30,099 bases of DNA, taken from positions 1-30,099 of the forward strand of contig CAZOWW010000071.1 of NCBI GenBank assembly GCA_964583765.1. Direction: 5' to 3'. Below the pieces are notes generated by a model, which was not told where the DNA came from, ran no database searches, and worked only from the letters and a program-made list of their open reading frames with translations. Of the stretch, positions 8,706 through 17,200 are shown piece after piece. Source of the stretch: CAZOWW01 sp964583765. Its GTDB lineage: Bacteria > Actinomycetota > Actinomycetes > Actinomycetales > Kineosporiaceae. A program made the translations under genes and the position numbers. Each line of letters starts with the position of its first letter. Positions within the stretch are counted from its first letter, which is position 1.

Positions 8706-9140
8706 TCAGTCCGCGACCAGCCGCGTGAGATGACCAGTGGCGGCGTACTCGCGTTGGCGGCGGATCAGCCACCGCCCGGGGGCGATCCCGGTCGCACCGT
8801 GCTCGGGATGGATGAGGTGTACGGGGGCGGTGTTCTCCACGAGCGCGATGGCGAGGCGTTGCGGGTCGAACACCCCGGTCGCCAGGTGGCAGGTTCCGGG
8901 ATCGGCGACCAGGGTGTGGGGGTTGGTCCCGGCGATTCCACGGACGAGTTCGACGCCGTCGGACGGGACTTCCTGCCACCTGGCCCACGATTCCGCGCTC
9001 ACCTCGGGGAGGAGCGCGAGGGGTGCGACAAGGAGGTCACCCTGGGCTTGGAGGCCATCGATCACCGGAACGGTGATCTGTCGTTCGAGGTGGTCCAGGA
9101 CATCGAGTCCGGTCCGTTCGAGAAGATCAGCAAGCTTCAT
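8706..9140 (-). CDS. Hypothetical protein
   Basis: A 144-residue protein that I do not recognise. It starts at ATG 9140 with AGGTGAT just ahead. It has an acidic N-terminal helix (KLADLLERTGLDVLDHLERQ), then a mixed alpha/beta body with short hydrophobic strands (DLLVAPLALLP, HTLVADPGTCHLATG, RLAIALVENTAPVHLIHPEHG) and a basic C-terminal end (RWLIRRQREYAATGHL). There is no signal peptide, no membrane helix and no metal-site cluster, so it is likely cytoplasmic. It lies 112 bases downstream of the DUF6745 gene on the same strand and is closed by a strong hairpin, so the two probably form one transcript and may work together. Confidence 0.8.
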   Translation of the reverse strand: MKLADLLERTGLDVLDHLERQITVPVIDGLQAQGDLLVAPLALLPEVSAESWARWQEVPSDGVELVRGIAGTNPHTLVADPGTCHLATGVFDPQRLAIALVENTAPVHLIHPEHGATGIAPGRWLIRRQREYAATGHLTRLVAD

Positions 9141-9252
9141 GTCATCACCTGTGGTTTGTTCGAGGGGGCTGAGGAATGCGGATCACGGCGCCGCGGACGC
9201 CCGTTCTTCCGGCGATCGATGCCGCCGAAGCCGGTGTGGGAGGCGCGGGAGG

Positions 9253-10437
9253 TCAGGTCCGTCGTTGTAGCTGGGCGTACTGGTGTCCGCTCAGCCCGTA
9301 GGACCAGCCAGCGGCTGCGAGAGGATCGTCGAACCAGGCCGGAACGTTCAGTCCGTAGCGGCGGTGGGTGCCGTCTCGCTCAATCGATCCGTTGACGGCG
9401 AGCAGGACCCGGCTGGGCCTACTCCAGGGCTGGATGGGCAGGTCGTACAGCAGGAGCTCGTTGCCGGCATTGCCCGGATCTCTCGCGCGTGCGACGAGGG
9501 CGAGCGCTGCCTGTTCGATGTAGGTGGGCCAGCCCAGACGTTCGATGGCGCACCGGCGGACCTCGACGTTCGGCTCCGCCCCGATGAGTTCGGCCGTGTG
9601 GGCCTCAACGGCCCAGGCGGGAACCCGCGTGCCGTGCCAGGCATGGATCGACCAACCGTCCCGATAGCCCATGGCCGGGCCGTGCTCGCTGTGCAGGCGC
9701 ACTTCGTCGTTGCTGCCGGCGGGTTCTGTGCAGATGAGCGCCGGTCGTTCGGCGATGACACAGACCTCGTCCCTCGGCCACCAGCACCCGCAGGCCCTGA
9801 CGATCCGGGCCCACAGATCCACCAGCATCTCGTCCGCCGGGGAGAGCCGCGGATCGCACAGCCTGCGGTGCACATCGACGGCGGCAATCCAGGCCACGTC
9901 ATGCTGGCCGTACCAGACCAACCCCCTCGGCCGGGGCAGTGCCGCACGCAGGTGCGCTGCCATGGCTTCCTGCGCCGTGCGCTGGAGTGGCTGGTAGACG
10001 ACTTCATCGACGATCTGCGCCACCGGCCATCCCGCTCGCAGAGCCTGCAAGGGGTCCGCCGGCGGCCGCAGAGCCCAGAACGACGGTTGACCCCCTCCGG
10101 TCGCACGGCGCGCGAGACGATGTCGCAACCCGTACACCAGAAACGCCAACTCGGCGTCCACCTGGTGAACCTGCTCTCCGGCCAGGCTGGCCGTGCCCGG
10201 AGGCGCCAACGCCGCCCCCGCCATGGGAGAAGCCACCCATGCGAACCGGGGCCGTGGATGTCCGAGCATGACGTACAACTCACCGATGGCGTCCTCAGCC
10301 ACATCCCGATCGGCTGGTCGCGTGGACAACGCCTGCCCGAGCCACTCGGACCGCAGATCCACGACCCGGCGCCACAGCGCCATGGCAACATCAACAGCAG
10401 GAAGGCGACGGGAGTACCGCCGCGGGGAGGCGCTCAC
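9253..10437 (-). CDS. DUF6745-type protein
   Basis: A protein of about 394 residues resembling the actinobacterial DUF6745 group, whose function is unknown. Features include WRRVVDLRSEWLGQAL near the start, a proline-rich segment (GHPRPRFAWVASP), WYGQHDVAWIAAVD in the middle, and a C-terminal half with GPAMGYRDGWSIHAWHGTRVP and LLLYDLPIQ. The aromatic, Gly-rich segments resemble those seen beside leucine-rich-repeat proteins in other genomes, but no repeats are present here. The frame stays open to 10845; I place the start near GTG 10437, where protein-like sequence begins, though no convincing Shine-Dalgarno supports it. It is followed by the unknown 144-residue gene. Existence is firm, start unsure, family probable. 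Confidence 0.75.
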   Translation of the reverse strand: MSASPRRYSRRLPAVDVAMALWRRVVDLRSEWLGQALSTRPADRDVAEDAIGELYVMLGHPRPRFAWVASPMAGAALAPPGTASLAGEQVHQVDAELAFLVYGLRHRLARRATGGGQPSFWALRPPADPLQALRAGWPVAQIVDEVVYQPLQRTAQEAMAAHLRAALPRPRGLVWYGQHDVAWIAAVDVHRRLCDPRLSPADEMLVDLWARIVRACGCWWPRDEVCVIAERPALICTEPAGSNDEVRLHSEHGPAMGYRDGWSIHAWHGTRVPAWAVEAHTAELIGAEPNVEVRRCAIERLGWPTYIEQAALALVARARDPGNAGNELLLYDLPIQPWSRPSRVLLAVNGSIERDGTHRRYGLNVPAWFDDPLAAAGWSYGLSGHQYAQLQRRT

Positions 10438-10952
10438 AGCGCCTGGGCGATCACGCCCTTTCCGCTCGTCATGACCGGCAGCATGACAGCGAGCCGGATC
10501 CTGCGGCAACCCCCAGACCTCCGCTACAGCCGAGCGGGGGACGGACCCAACTGCCCGTAGCAGCATCCTCGCGTGATCACGACCACTGCGCAGGCCGCCG
10601 TCGACGACACGGCGAGTGCGGCCCTTCTCGACCGCGGAGTAGGAGGCACTGCACCGTCCCCCAGCCACATCGGGGCGGCCGCCGATGCGGGAGAACCCAT
10701 CGTCCACCGGCTCCGTGCTTGGCGCTGCGAAGCGAGTCACCTGCTCCCGGGTCCTGACGGGGGCTCGTGGCATGATCCCGGCTCGTGGATCTTCTGTGCG
10801 ACTACTTCCTCGCAGCTTCGGATGAGCTGGCTGCCTCGGTCTCACCGTTGGGGCCTGGGGCGAGCGCCTCGCCGTCTACCGCCGGGGGCCGCAGAGCCGA
10901 GGTTGGTTCCGCCGAAAGGCGCAAGCGGATCAAGGCTCGGCCCGCTCCAGGA
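10438..10952. other. Intergenic stretch upstream of the DUF6745 gene
   Basis: About 0.5 kb without a supported gene. The minus-strand frame of the DUF6745 gene stays open through it, but the translation is Arg/Gly-rich with no conserved look. It should hold the promoter of the DUF6745 unit; I cannot point to -35/-10 boxes. Confidence 0.4.
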
Positions 10953-10990
10953 AGGACCCGATGGCCCGTGATCACGGGCCATCGGGTCCT
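10953..10990. terminator. 38-bp perfect palindrome terminator
   Basis: Two 19-base arms (AGGACCCGATGGCCCGTGA and its exact complement) meet with no spacer. It begins five bases beyond the stop codon of the minus-strand expansin-like gene. A second small inverted repeat, CCTGAC/GTCAGG, overlaps its edge at about 10988-11000. This is most simply a factor-independent terminator; in high-GC actinobacteria such hairpins often lack a U-tract. Confidence 0.85.
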
Positions 10991-10995
10991 GACCG

Positions 10996-12270
10996 TCAGG
11001 AGGCCGTGCAGGACAGGGTAGGTGTCGACGGCGTCCCGTTCGCCACGAACCCGAAGCTGGTCGACGCGTTCGCCTTGAGCGGTCCGTTCCAGTTGACGTT
11101 CGTGACGGTCACGGTGGTGCCGCTCGTCGTGAACGTGCCGTTCCAGCCGCTGCTGATGGTCTGACCACTCGACAGGTCCCACTTCACCGTCCAGCCCTGG
11201 ATGGCCGAGGGGCCCGCGGTGACCGTGACGGTGCCGGTGAAGCCACCGAACCACGACTGGTTGGTCAGGTAGGAAGCCGTGCACGTTGCCGGGGCGAACG
11301 TGGTGGGGGTGTCGGATGTGGTGTACGCGATCTGCGTGTACGCCGGGGCGCACTGTGTCGAGCAGGCGTCCGGCAGGGAGAAGTCGTAGACCCTGCCGTT
11401 GTTGAGGAGGTTGTCGGAGGCGTCCCGGACACGGATCTCGTACTTGGTCTCGCCACTCACCATCGGTTGGATCAGATAAGCCTGCCCCATGTCACCGTCG
11501 TTGGGCGCGGACGTCCACTTGCCACCGGCGTTGTACTCCAGTGAGTGCATCCCGTTCGGTAGGTGGGAGACCGAGACTGCCGTCCACCCGACCTTGGAAC
11601 CGGCCAGGAACCCGATCTTGATGTCACCGGTGTAGTTCGGCGCGGGGATGAACTGCCAGCTGATGTGGCGGTTGTTCCAGTGGGTGGGGTTCATGTCCCC
11701 GACCGGTGTGCCGTTGAGCAGGAACTTGTTCAGCGATGCCTCGGCGAGATCGAGGTGGTAGGGGTCATCGCGACACCAGGAGTTGGCGTCGCCACAACTG
11801 TCGGCCACGAGCATGTTCAGGATGGCGCCGTTGTACTTGTCGGCAACCCATGATCCGTTTCGACAGAACGGCTGGTTCGGCGCGCCGTCGTTGGTGCCGG
11901 TGCAGTAGTCACCGATGGTCACCTGCACCCAGCGGCCACAGTTGTGACCGTTGTTCCACATACCGATCTTGGACAGATCGGCGCCGGTGAGCGGGCGGGG
12001 GTAGAAGGTGTAGTCGCCCGGGGTGTTGTAGACGTTCATGGCCACGAAGTCCTGCGAGTCAAGGTTCGCCTGGGGCAGCCCACAACCCCCGTACGGGTCG
12101 CCGAGTGCCGTGAACCAGGTGGCGTTGCCGGTGACCGGCGTGGGCGTGTCCAGGACGTCCAGGGCATGAGCGGGCAGCTGGAGGCCGAACAGGAGAGCGA
12201 GAGCACCCAGGGCTCCGATCACACCCCTCCAGCCGTGCAATCCGCGGAATGGGCGGCGGTTGGGATCCAT
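10996..12270 (-). CDS. Secreted expansin-like protein with C-terminal CBM2
   Basis: A 424-residue secreted protein. The start is ATG 12270, with GGAAGGA about six bases before it. Residues 1-36 are a signal peptide (WRGVIGALGALALLFG, then a likely cut after AHA). About 48-185 form a double-psi beta-barrel of the expansin/GH45-like type, starting NATWFTALGDPYGGCG, with several Cys pairs and the late HLDLAEASL segment that carries the conserved Asp. About 195-305 look like the second expansin domain (WQFIPAPNYTGDIKIGFL, YEIRVRDAS). About 322-424 are a family 2 carbohydrate-binding module, with Trp in SWFGGF, SSGWNGTF and NVNWNG, the positions expected to stack on cellulose. Expansins loosen cellulose without hydrolysis (family knowledge). 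No Thr/Pro linker precedes the CBM, unlike the CBM2 protein at the window's right end. Confidence 0.9.
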   Translation of the reverse strand: MDPNRRPFRGLHGWRGVIGALGALALLFGLQLPAHALDVLDTPTPVTGNATWFTALGDPYGGCGLPQANLDSQDFVAMNVYNTPGDYTFYPRPLTGADLSKIGMWNNGHNCGRWVQVTIGDYCTGTNDGAPNQPFCRNGSWVADKYNGAILNMLVADSCGDANSWCRDDPYHLDLAEASLNKFLLNGTPVGDMNPTHWNNRHISWQFIPAPNYTGDIKIGFLAGSKVGWTAVSVSHLPNGMHSLEYNAGGKWTSAPNDGDMGQAYLIQPMVSGETKYEIRVRDASDNLLNNGRVYDFSLPDACSTQCAPAYTQIAYTTSDTPTTFAPATCTASYLTNQSWFGGFTGTVTVTAGPSAIQGWTVKWDLSSGQTISSGWNGTFTTSGTTVTVTNVNWNGPLKANASTSFGFVANGTPSTPTLSCTAS

Positions 12271-12317
12271 CAGGTGTCCTTCCGAAAGGCGCCGCGACGT
12301 CACGTTCTCGATCGTGA

Positions 12318-12358
12318 GTTGAACATCCACCGTGACCGTTTGAACCCTCACCGTGACT
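12318..12358. repeat. Two tandem 20-21-base direct repeats upstream of the expansin gene
   Basis: GTTGAACATCCACCGTGACC and GTTTGAACCCTCACCGTGACT follow each other without a gap, about 50-90 bases upstream of the expansin start. Both keep TGAAC and CACCGTGAC, one or two helical turns apart. They sit where an operator or activator site would be expected. The usual CebR-type palindrome of cellulose genes is not seen here. Confidence 0.5.
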
Positions 12359-12611
12359 GAAGTCCGGGTGTCGGCCAATGCCGCAGTGACCTGTATCGGC
12401 CGTCGGCGAACTCACCCGCCACGGCGGCCGCTGGGAAGGTAACCAGTAGAGCCATACACCACAAGGGGACGGGGACCTACCACACCATCCAGACCGATCT
12501 GGGCAGCCCTTGACATCTATCGGCCCGTCCCGGTACTCGACACTTTCCTGACCAGCACGGAGCCCTCATTCGTGGCGCCGGGGTCCCCGTCCCGATGTAC
12601 GTTCACGGTGG

Positions 12612-12870
12612 CTACCGAACTGGGCCTCCCCCGTAGCCCATACCTGACAAGTCCGGTTGAGTTCGGACCTGGACGGTATGGGCTTCGTACAAGTAGATGA
12701 GCAGCAGTCCCAGCCGCCGGTAATCCGCAGCCTTGTCCCCCGGACCGGCGCTGCGCCGGAGGCCCACGAGGTCTCCCAGCGCGATGACCAGGTACTTGAC
12801 GCCGGCGGTCTGAGGATCATCTTCTGTTCGGGGGTCGGCGTGGCCTCCCCGGCTCAGGCCGCCGGTCCTT
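12612..12870 (-). pseudogene. Possible gene remnant without start codon
   Basis: A minus-strand frame bounded by TGA near 12870 and TAG at 12614-12612 has strong third-position GC bias and protein-like content (GVKYLVIALGDLVGLRR, DYRRLGLLLIYLYEAH, MGYGGGPVR), but no ATG or GTG before its middle. A second frame starting with GTG (KDRRPEPGRP) ends just inside it, so a one-base shift may have separated start and body. I recognise no family. It lies in the gap between the AMIN-like gene and the expansin promoter. Confidence 0.35.
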
Positions 12871-12945
12871 CACGGATCGTCGCTGACCTGAGCCGGGGTG
12901 TTGTTCGTCGTCTTCGGGGAGCCAGGATCGGTCGTACGGGATCGG

Positions 12946-13830
12946 CTAGGGGTTCAGACAGTCAGGGATCGAGTCGACCGGCCCGGTCGGGTTGCCGGTG
13001 CGTCCGGCGGTGTCGTAGATCTTCACCCAGCGCACGCTGGGGAACTGTCGAAGGGTGGGGAAGATCTCGTCGGCGATGGTGAACGTCGAACCGTGGCTGT
13101 TGCACCCGCCCACCAGTCGGACTCGGGCGATGCCGTTGACGATGGACAGTTTCGTGAAGCCGGTCGCGTCGGAACCAATGAACTCCAGTCCCGCTGCCCG
13201 CTCAGCGGGGGTGGGACCGGCGAACAGTCGCTGCAGAGCCCCGTGGGCGACGGCCGGTGGGATGACCGGGCGGGCAATCGCCCGGACGTAGGGCTCGATC
13301 CCGGTGGCGAACCGGTTCCGATCGAGGAAGTAGGCCCTGGCCGTGATGGTCGGGAACGTCGTGTCCAGGTCCACCACCACGCGGCTCGGGTTCGTCAACG
13401 TGAAGGTCCGCACCGATGTGCTTGTGGCCAGACCGACGCCGAAGCTCAGGACCGCCTCGAAGTCACCGCTGTTGGCCACCTCGATCAGGCCGGGAAGCGG
13501 GTAGGTACGTCGGATCGGGCCGTAGGTGCCGTGCCCGCTGTCATCGTGGCCGGCGGCGGGGTAGAACCGCACTGCCAGCAGCGCGTCCCCCGCGACAGGG
13601 ATGGGCAGGCCCGAACCGTCCCCGATGATCTGCGGGACTCTTGTGACGCTGTAGGTGGTGGGCAGCGGGCCGGTGAACTCGAAGACCAGCCGGTCGAAGT
13701 TCGGGTGATGGGCGGCGCGGATAGCGACCAGAGTCGATGTCTGCGTCGCGGGAGCAGCTACGGAAGCCGATCCCACGGCCAGGGCGACGGCGATGAGGAC
13801 CGCCGTACCGGAGAACCTACGGCTGAGCAT
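12946..13830 (-). CDS. Secreted AMIN-like / GerMN domain protein
   Basis: A 294-residue exported protein. The ATG at 13830 has AAGGGGGA five bases ahead, and a signal peptide follows at once (SRRFSGTAVLIAVALAVG, cut near 27). About 33-160 match the AMIN-like domain of actinobacterial envelope proteins (RAAHHPNFDRLVFEF, GSGLPIPV, SGDFEAVLSFGVGL). About 185-290 match a GerMN domain (LQRLFAGPTPAERAAG, LSIVNGIARVRL, FPTLRQFPSVRWVKIYD). These domains bind cell-wall or envelope components; no catalytic site is known for them. There is no lipobox, so the protein is probably released or wall-associated. It belongs to the block of secreted genes on this strand but is separated from its neighbours by gaps of several hundred bases, so it likely has its own promoter. 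Confidence 0.86.
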   Translation of the reverse strand: MLSRRFSGTAVLIAVALAVGSASVAAPATQTSTLVAIRAAHHPNFDRLVFEFTGPLPTTYSVTRVPQIIGDGSGLPIPVAGDALLAVRFYPAAGHDDSGHGTYGPIRRTYPLPGLIEVANSGDFEAVLSFGVGLATSTSVRTFTLTNPSRVVVDLDTTFPTITARAYFLDRNRFATGIEPYVRAIARPVIPPAVAHGALQRLFAGPTPAERAAGLEFIGSDATGFTKLSIVNGIARVRLVGGCNSHGSTFTIADEIFPTLRQFPSVRWVKIYDTAGRTGNPTGPVDSIPDCLNP

Positions 13831-13970
13831 GTCTTCCCCCTTGGGTGGTGGAGCGTTGTACGGCCTGGATCGGTCACGGGCTGGGGCCGCGGGAGCAGCC
13901 CATCCAGAGCTGTCGAAGGGAAGACGCGCGAGAGCTGCGGACAGATGACACCGACCGTCAGTCCTGGGGA

Positions 13971-14183
13971 TCACCTCGGGGCGGTCCCGGTGGCGTAGAG
14001 GGCCGAGACGGTGTGGGTACCGACCGGGAGCCCGGTGGTGACTGCTCCGTGCGCCGGGGTGGTCAGTGCGGTTGTCGTCCCGTTTGCGGCGCGGATCGTC
14101 ACCGGCATGTCGGACAGGCCCGTCGACGTCCCGGGGCGCAGGTCAGCATTCCCGACCGGCGCCCCGACACGCCCCCAGGTCAA
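13971..14183 (-). pseudogene. C-terminal scrap of a secreted Ig-like domain protein
   Basis: A frame with strong coding bias gives DMPVTIRAANGTTTALTTP, HGAVTTGLPVGTHTVSALYATG, a pattern like the last beta-sandwich (Ig-like/PEGA-like) domain of an extracellular protein. The only start in frame is TTG, without a ribosome site, and the frame runs open into the terminator of the SGNH gene. I read it as the tail of a gene whose front is gone. It lies between the SGNH gene and the AMIN-like gene. Confidence 0.4.
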
Positions 14184-14213
14184 CCGGAGAAGGCTCCTGG
14201 ATGGGGGCGTGTC
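14166..14213. terminator. Long stem-loop downstream of the SGNH gene
   Basis: GACACGCCCCCA at 14166-14177 pairs perfectly with TGGGGGCGTGTC at 14202-14213. The 24-base loop can extend the fold through CCAGG/CCTGG. It lies 15 bases beyond the stop codon of the minus-strand gene ending at 14228, so it is its probable terminator. Confidence 0.8.
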
Positions 14214-14227
14214 GCTGTGGTGCTACC

Positions 14228-17200
14228 TCACGGGATCTGCGCGGCGACCGTCTGGGCTATGGCTTGGTAACCGGCCTTGTTGGGGTGGAACCAGTTGTCC
14301 ATGACGGACTGGGACAGGGTGTTGTCGGTGAGGAGGTTGAGGTCGGGCGCGGTGGCATAGGGAGTGCCGGCGCACATGTCGTGTCCGTTGAACGCGGTCC
14401 GGACGTCGACGAGGTGGACACCCGTGTTCCTGGCTGCGAGGGCGATGACGTTGTCGATCTCGGCGACCTTGGGGGCGAGCCAGGTCAGATCCTCGTCGTT
14501 CAGCCCCGAGCAGGTGGTGCCGGCGACGACCGGCGCGGGGTAGTCGACGACGTAGACGGTGGTGGCGCTTCCGACGGCGGCGATGATCTGCCGGTAGGTG
14601 TTCTCCAGGACCGGCTCGACGCTCTGGATCCGGTTCGCCACCAGATCACCGAAGGAGTTGGTGAAGTCGTTGTCCTTGCACAACCCGGAGCCCCCTTCGA
14701 GTTTCGCTCGCAGGTAGCAGGAGGTGAGGACATCGACGAATCCGATGTCATTGCCTCCGATGCTCAGGGTGACCAGGCTGGGGCGCAGCGCCCGGAGCAG
14801 GTCGAGTTGTTGTGATTCGCCGTAGTAGGTGGAGCCGGCGTAGTCCGGATTGGGGATGAGGCAGTACGGCGGCGGACCGGCCCCGCAGTCCGTCGTGGTG
14901 GGCCCGGTCGTGGTGGTCGTGGTGGTCGTGGTGGTCGAGCCTGGGGGCACCGGCGTGGGCACAGGCGTGGGGGTAGGGGTCGGGGCGACGGTGGGAGCAG
15001 GGGCGTCGAGGGGTCGCAGTCGCCCGTCGCCGAGGAACTGGGTCTCCGCCTTGCCGGTGTCGACGACCCCCAGGAAGTAGGCATCGGACTGGCGCTCGTC
15101 GAAGGTGTAGTTGCTGTCGGGAGTGCCCAGGGTGATGTCGCCGGTGTTGGATCCCGAGCAGGCCAGGTCGATGATCCTGAGGCCCTTGGCGGCCGCGAGC
15201 ACGCGGGGCCAGGACGCGGCGGAACGGTGACAGAGATTGCCGTGGCCGTCGATGCTCTCCGGCAGGTCGGTGCTCTCGTCGTAGGTGGCGTCGGTGCCGT
15301 GGGTGCCGGCCGCTCCTTCCCCGGAGGAATAGGAGTCGCCGAGGGCGACGTAGGCGCCGGGAGGGACCGGGACGAACGCGACCGCGTCCATGGCGATGTC
15401 AGCGCCTTGGTCGGGGTCATCGTTGGGCGTGTTCGTCCGCAACCTGACGTCCAGGGAGCAACTGCTGGCATTGGTCGGCTGGCTGGGTCCGCCACACAGG
15501 TAGTACCCCAGGCTCACCCACTGGTTCGAGTGGATGTTCTGGTTGATCGTGCGTTCCAGCGTGGAGTTGTCGGAGGAATCGGAAACCTCGTAGGTGGCGC
15601 GGGTCGTCGTGGCGGCGATGTCCGGGACGAACACCTTGGCCTCGTAGACCGTGCCGTAGGTGGGGTCAGCGGTCAGGGTGGCGCTCCACAGGGCTACTGC
15701 TTCAATAGCCTGCCCTGCGGGACCGGTGTGGGTGAAGAACAGGTGACCGCCGAGACCACCGCCGAGTTGGTGGACATCGATGGCTGCCGCGCTCGACGGA
15801 TCGGTCAGGACATCGGCGCTGGAGGTGTCGACGATTCTGAAGCCGGGACTGGCATGTGGTTGGGGCTGGCCGGCCGGCGACAGGCGCGTGCTGTTCAGGC
15901 ATCCCTGCAGGTTGGGGAACCTGCCCCCGGCGTTCTGCGGCGCCCCGACGTCCTCGTCGTCGACGATCACCGCATTCGCCCCCGGCGAGTAGGTGGTGGC
16001 GTCGCAGGGGACGGAGACCGGGGTCGCGGTGGGTTCGGCCTCACCGGGCGTGGTGTGGTACACGTGGCCGTTGGGGGCGTTCGTGACCGTGTCGGTGGTA
16101 CAGGATTTCGTGCAGTCCACCCAGCTCACCGGCTGATTCCACCAACAGGCGCTGCCCGTCCCGACGCTCTCCGCGGGGCAGGGGTCCTTGCCTGCGATCA
16201 ACTGGTTGAGGTCACAGCTGTTCACGGTCGCGGAGCAGAACGTCAGCGGCGTGGGCAGGCTCAGGAAGCCTCCCTTGCCGCTGTCCCAGTCGTAGGTGCC
16301 GCGGTAGGCGAGGTAGCCGTCCGGGCCGACCAGGGGCACTTCCATCCACCCGAAGACCCTCTCCTGATAGGGCCAGTCGTTCGGGTGCGAGGCATCGCCG
16401 TAGGTCTGGGTGGTGCCGCCGTGGAGGAACGGGTGCCGGGGGTAGGGGTACAACTTGTTCGCCGGGTTGTTGTGCCAGCCGAGGCCGGTACGCGTGGTCG
16501 TGTCGGTGTAGACGCCGCTGTTGTAGGCCCAGATCGCGGTGTACCAGTTCTCGAGCTTGGTCGGATCATCGTTGTTGACCGTCATCTTCGGCTTCAGGCC
16601 ACGTAGCGCCACCCACTTGGACTGCAGGATGCGCACGGCTGCCGCGATGTCGGTCGCGTAGTCGGTAGCGACCCGGACCTGCACGGCGGTCGGCTGCCCC
16701 GACGAGGGCATCTTCATGCCGTCGGTGATCTGGGCGATCCCGTACCCGCAATCGGATTGTCCGTAGTCGATGGGCGGTCCGTCCTGCGTCGCGCCGTAGT
16801 AGTTCGCGATCACCGGGTTGCCGGCTCGTCCGACGGCGGCATGCCAGCTGGCCTGGTTGAAGTTCGACTCCTGGGCGAGGATCGCGTACATCACCAGCGG
16901 CGGGACGGCGGGTGCACCGGAGACGAGCGGGAAGTCGACATCGGCGTAGGCGCGTGGCAGCGCCGTCCCGGCGGCGTCGTCGAGAAGCAGCTGGCCGGCC
17001 ACGGCGGCTGACGGTCGCAACCCCGGCGTGCGACCAGACCCGAAGGCGCCCTGCACGGCCTGGTTGACGGCCCACCGCACCTGGTCGGAGGTCGGCTGCC
17101 AGACCTGCTTGTTGATGTCGTTGCGCGGCACCGAGCAGGCGTAGGCCGTGGTCGCGGGCGGGGTCGTCGTGGTCGTCGCCGCGGCGGCGCTGAGCGTGGC

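Noticed and set aside
9283..10560. 425-codon plus-strand frame opposite the DUF6745 gene
   Set aside because: Shadow of the minus gene; Pro/Arg/Gly-rich with no domain.
15227..16606. A plus-strand open frame of 459 codons opposite the SGNH gene
   Set aside because: Composition is Val/Gly/Arg-rich without domains, and the opposite strand encodes clear motifs throughout.
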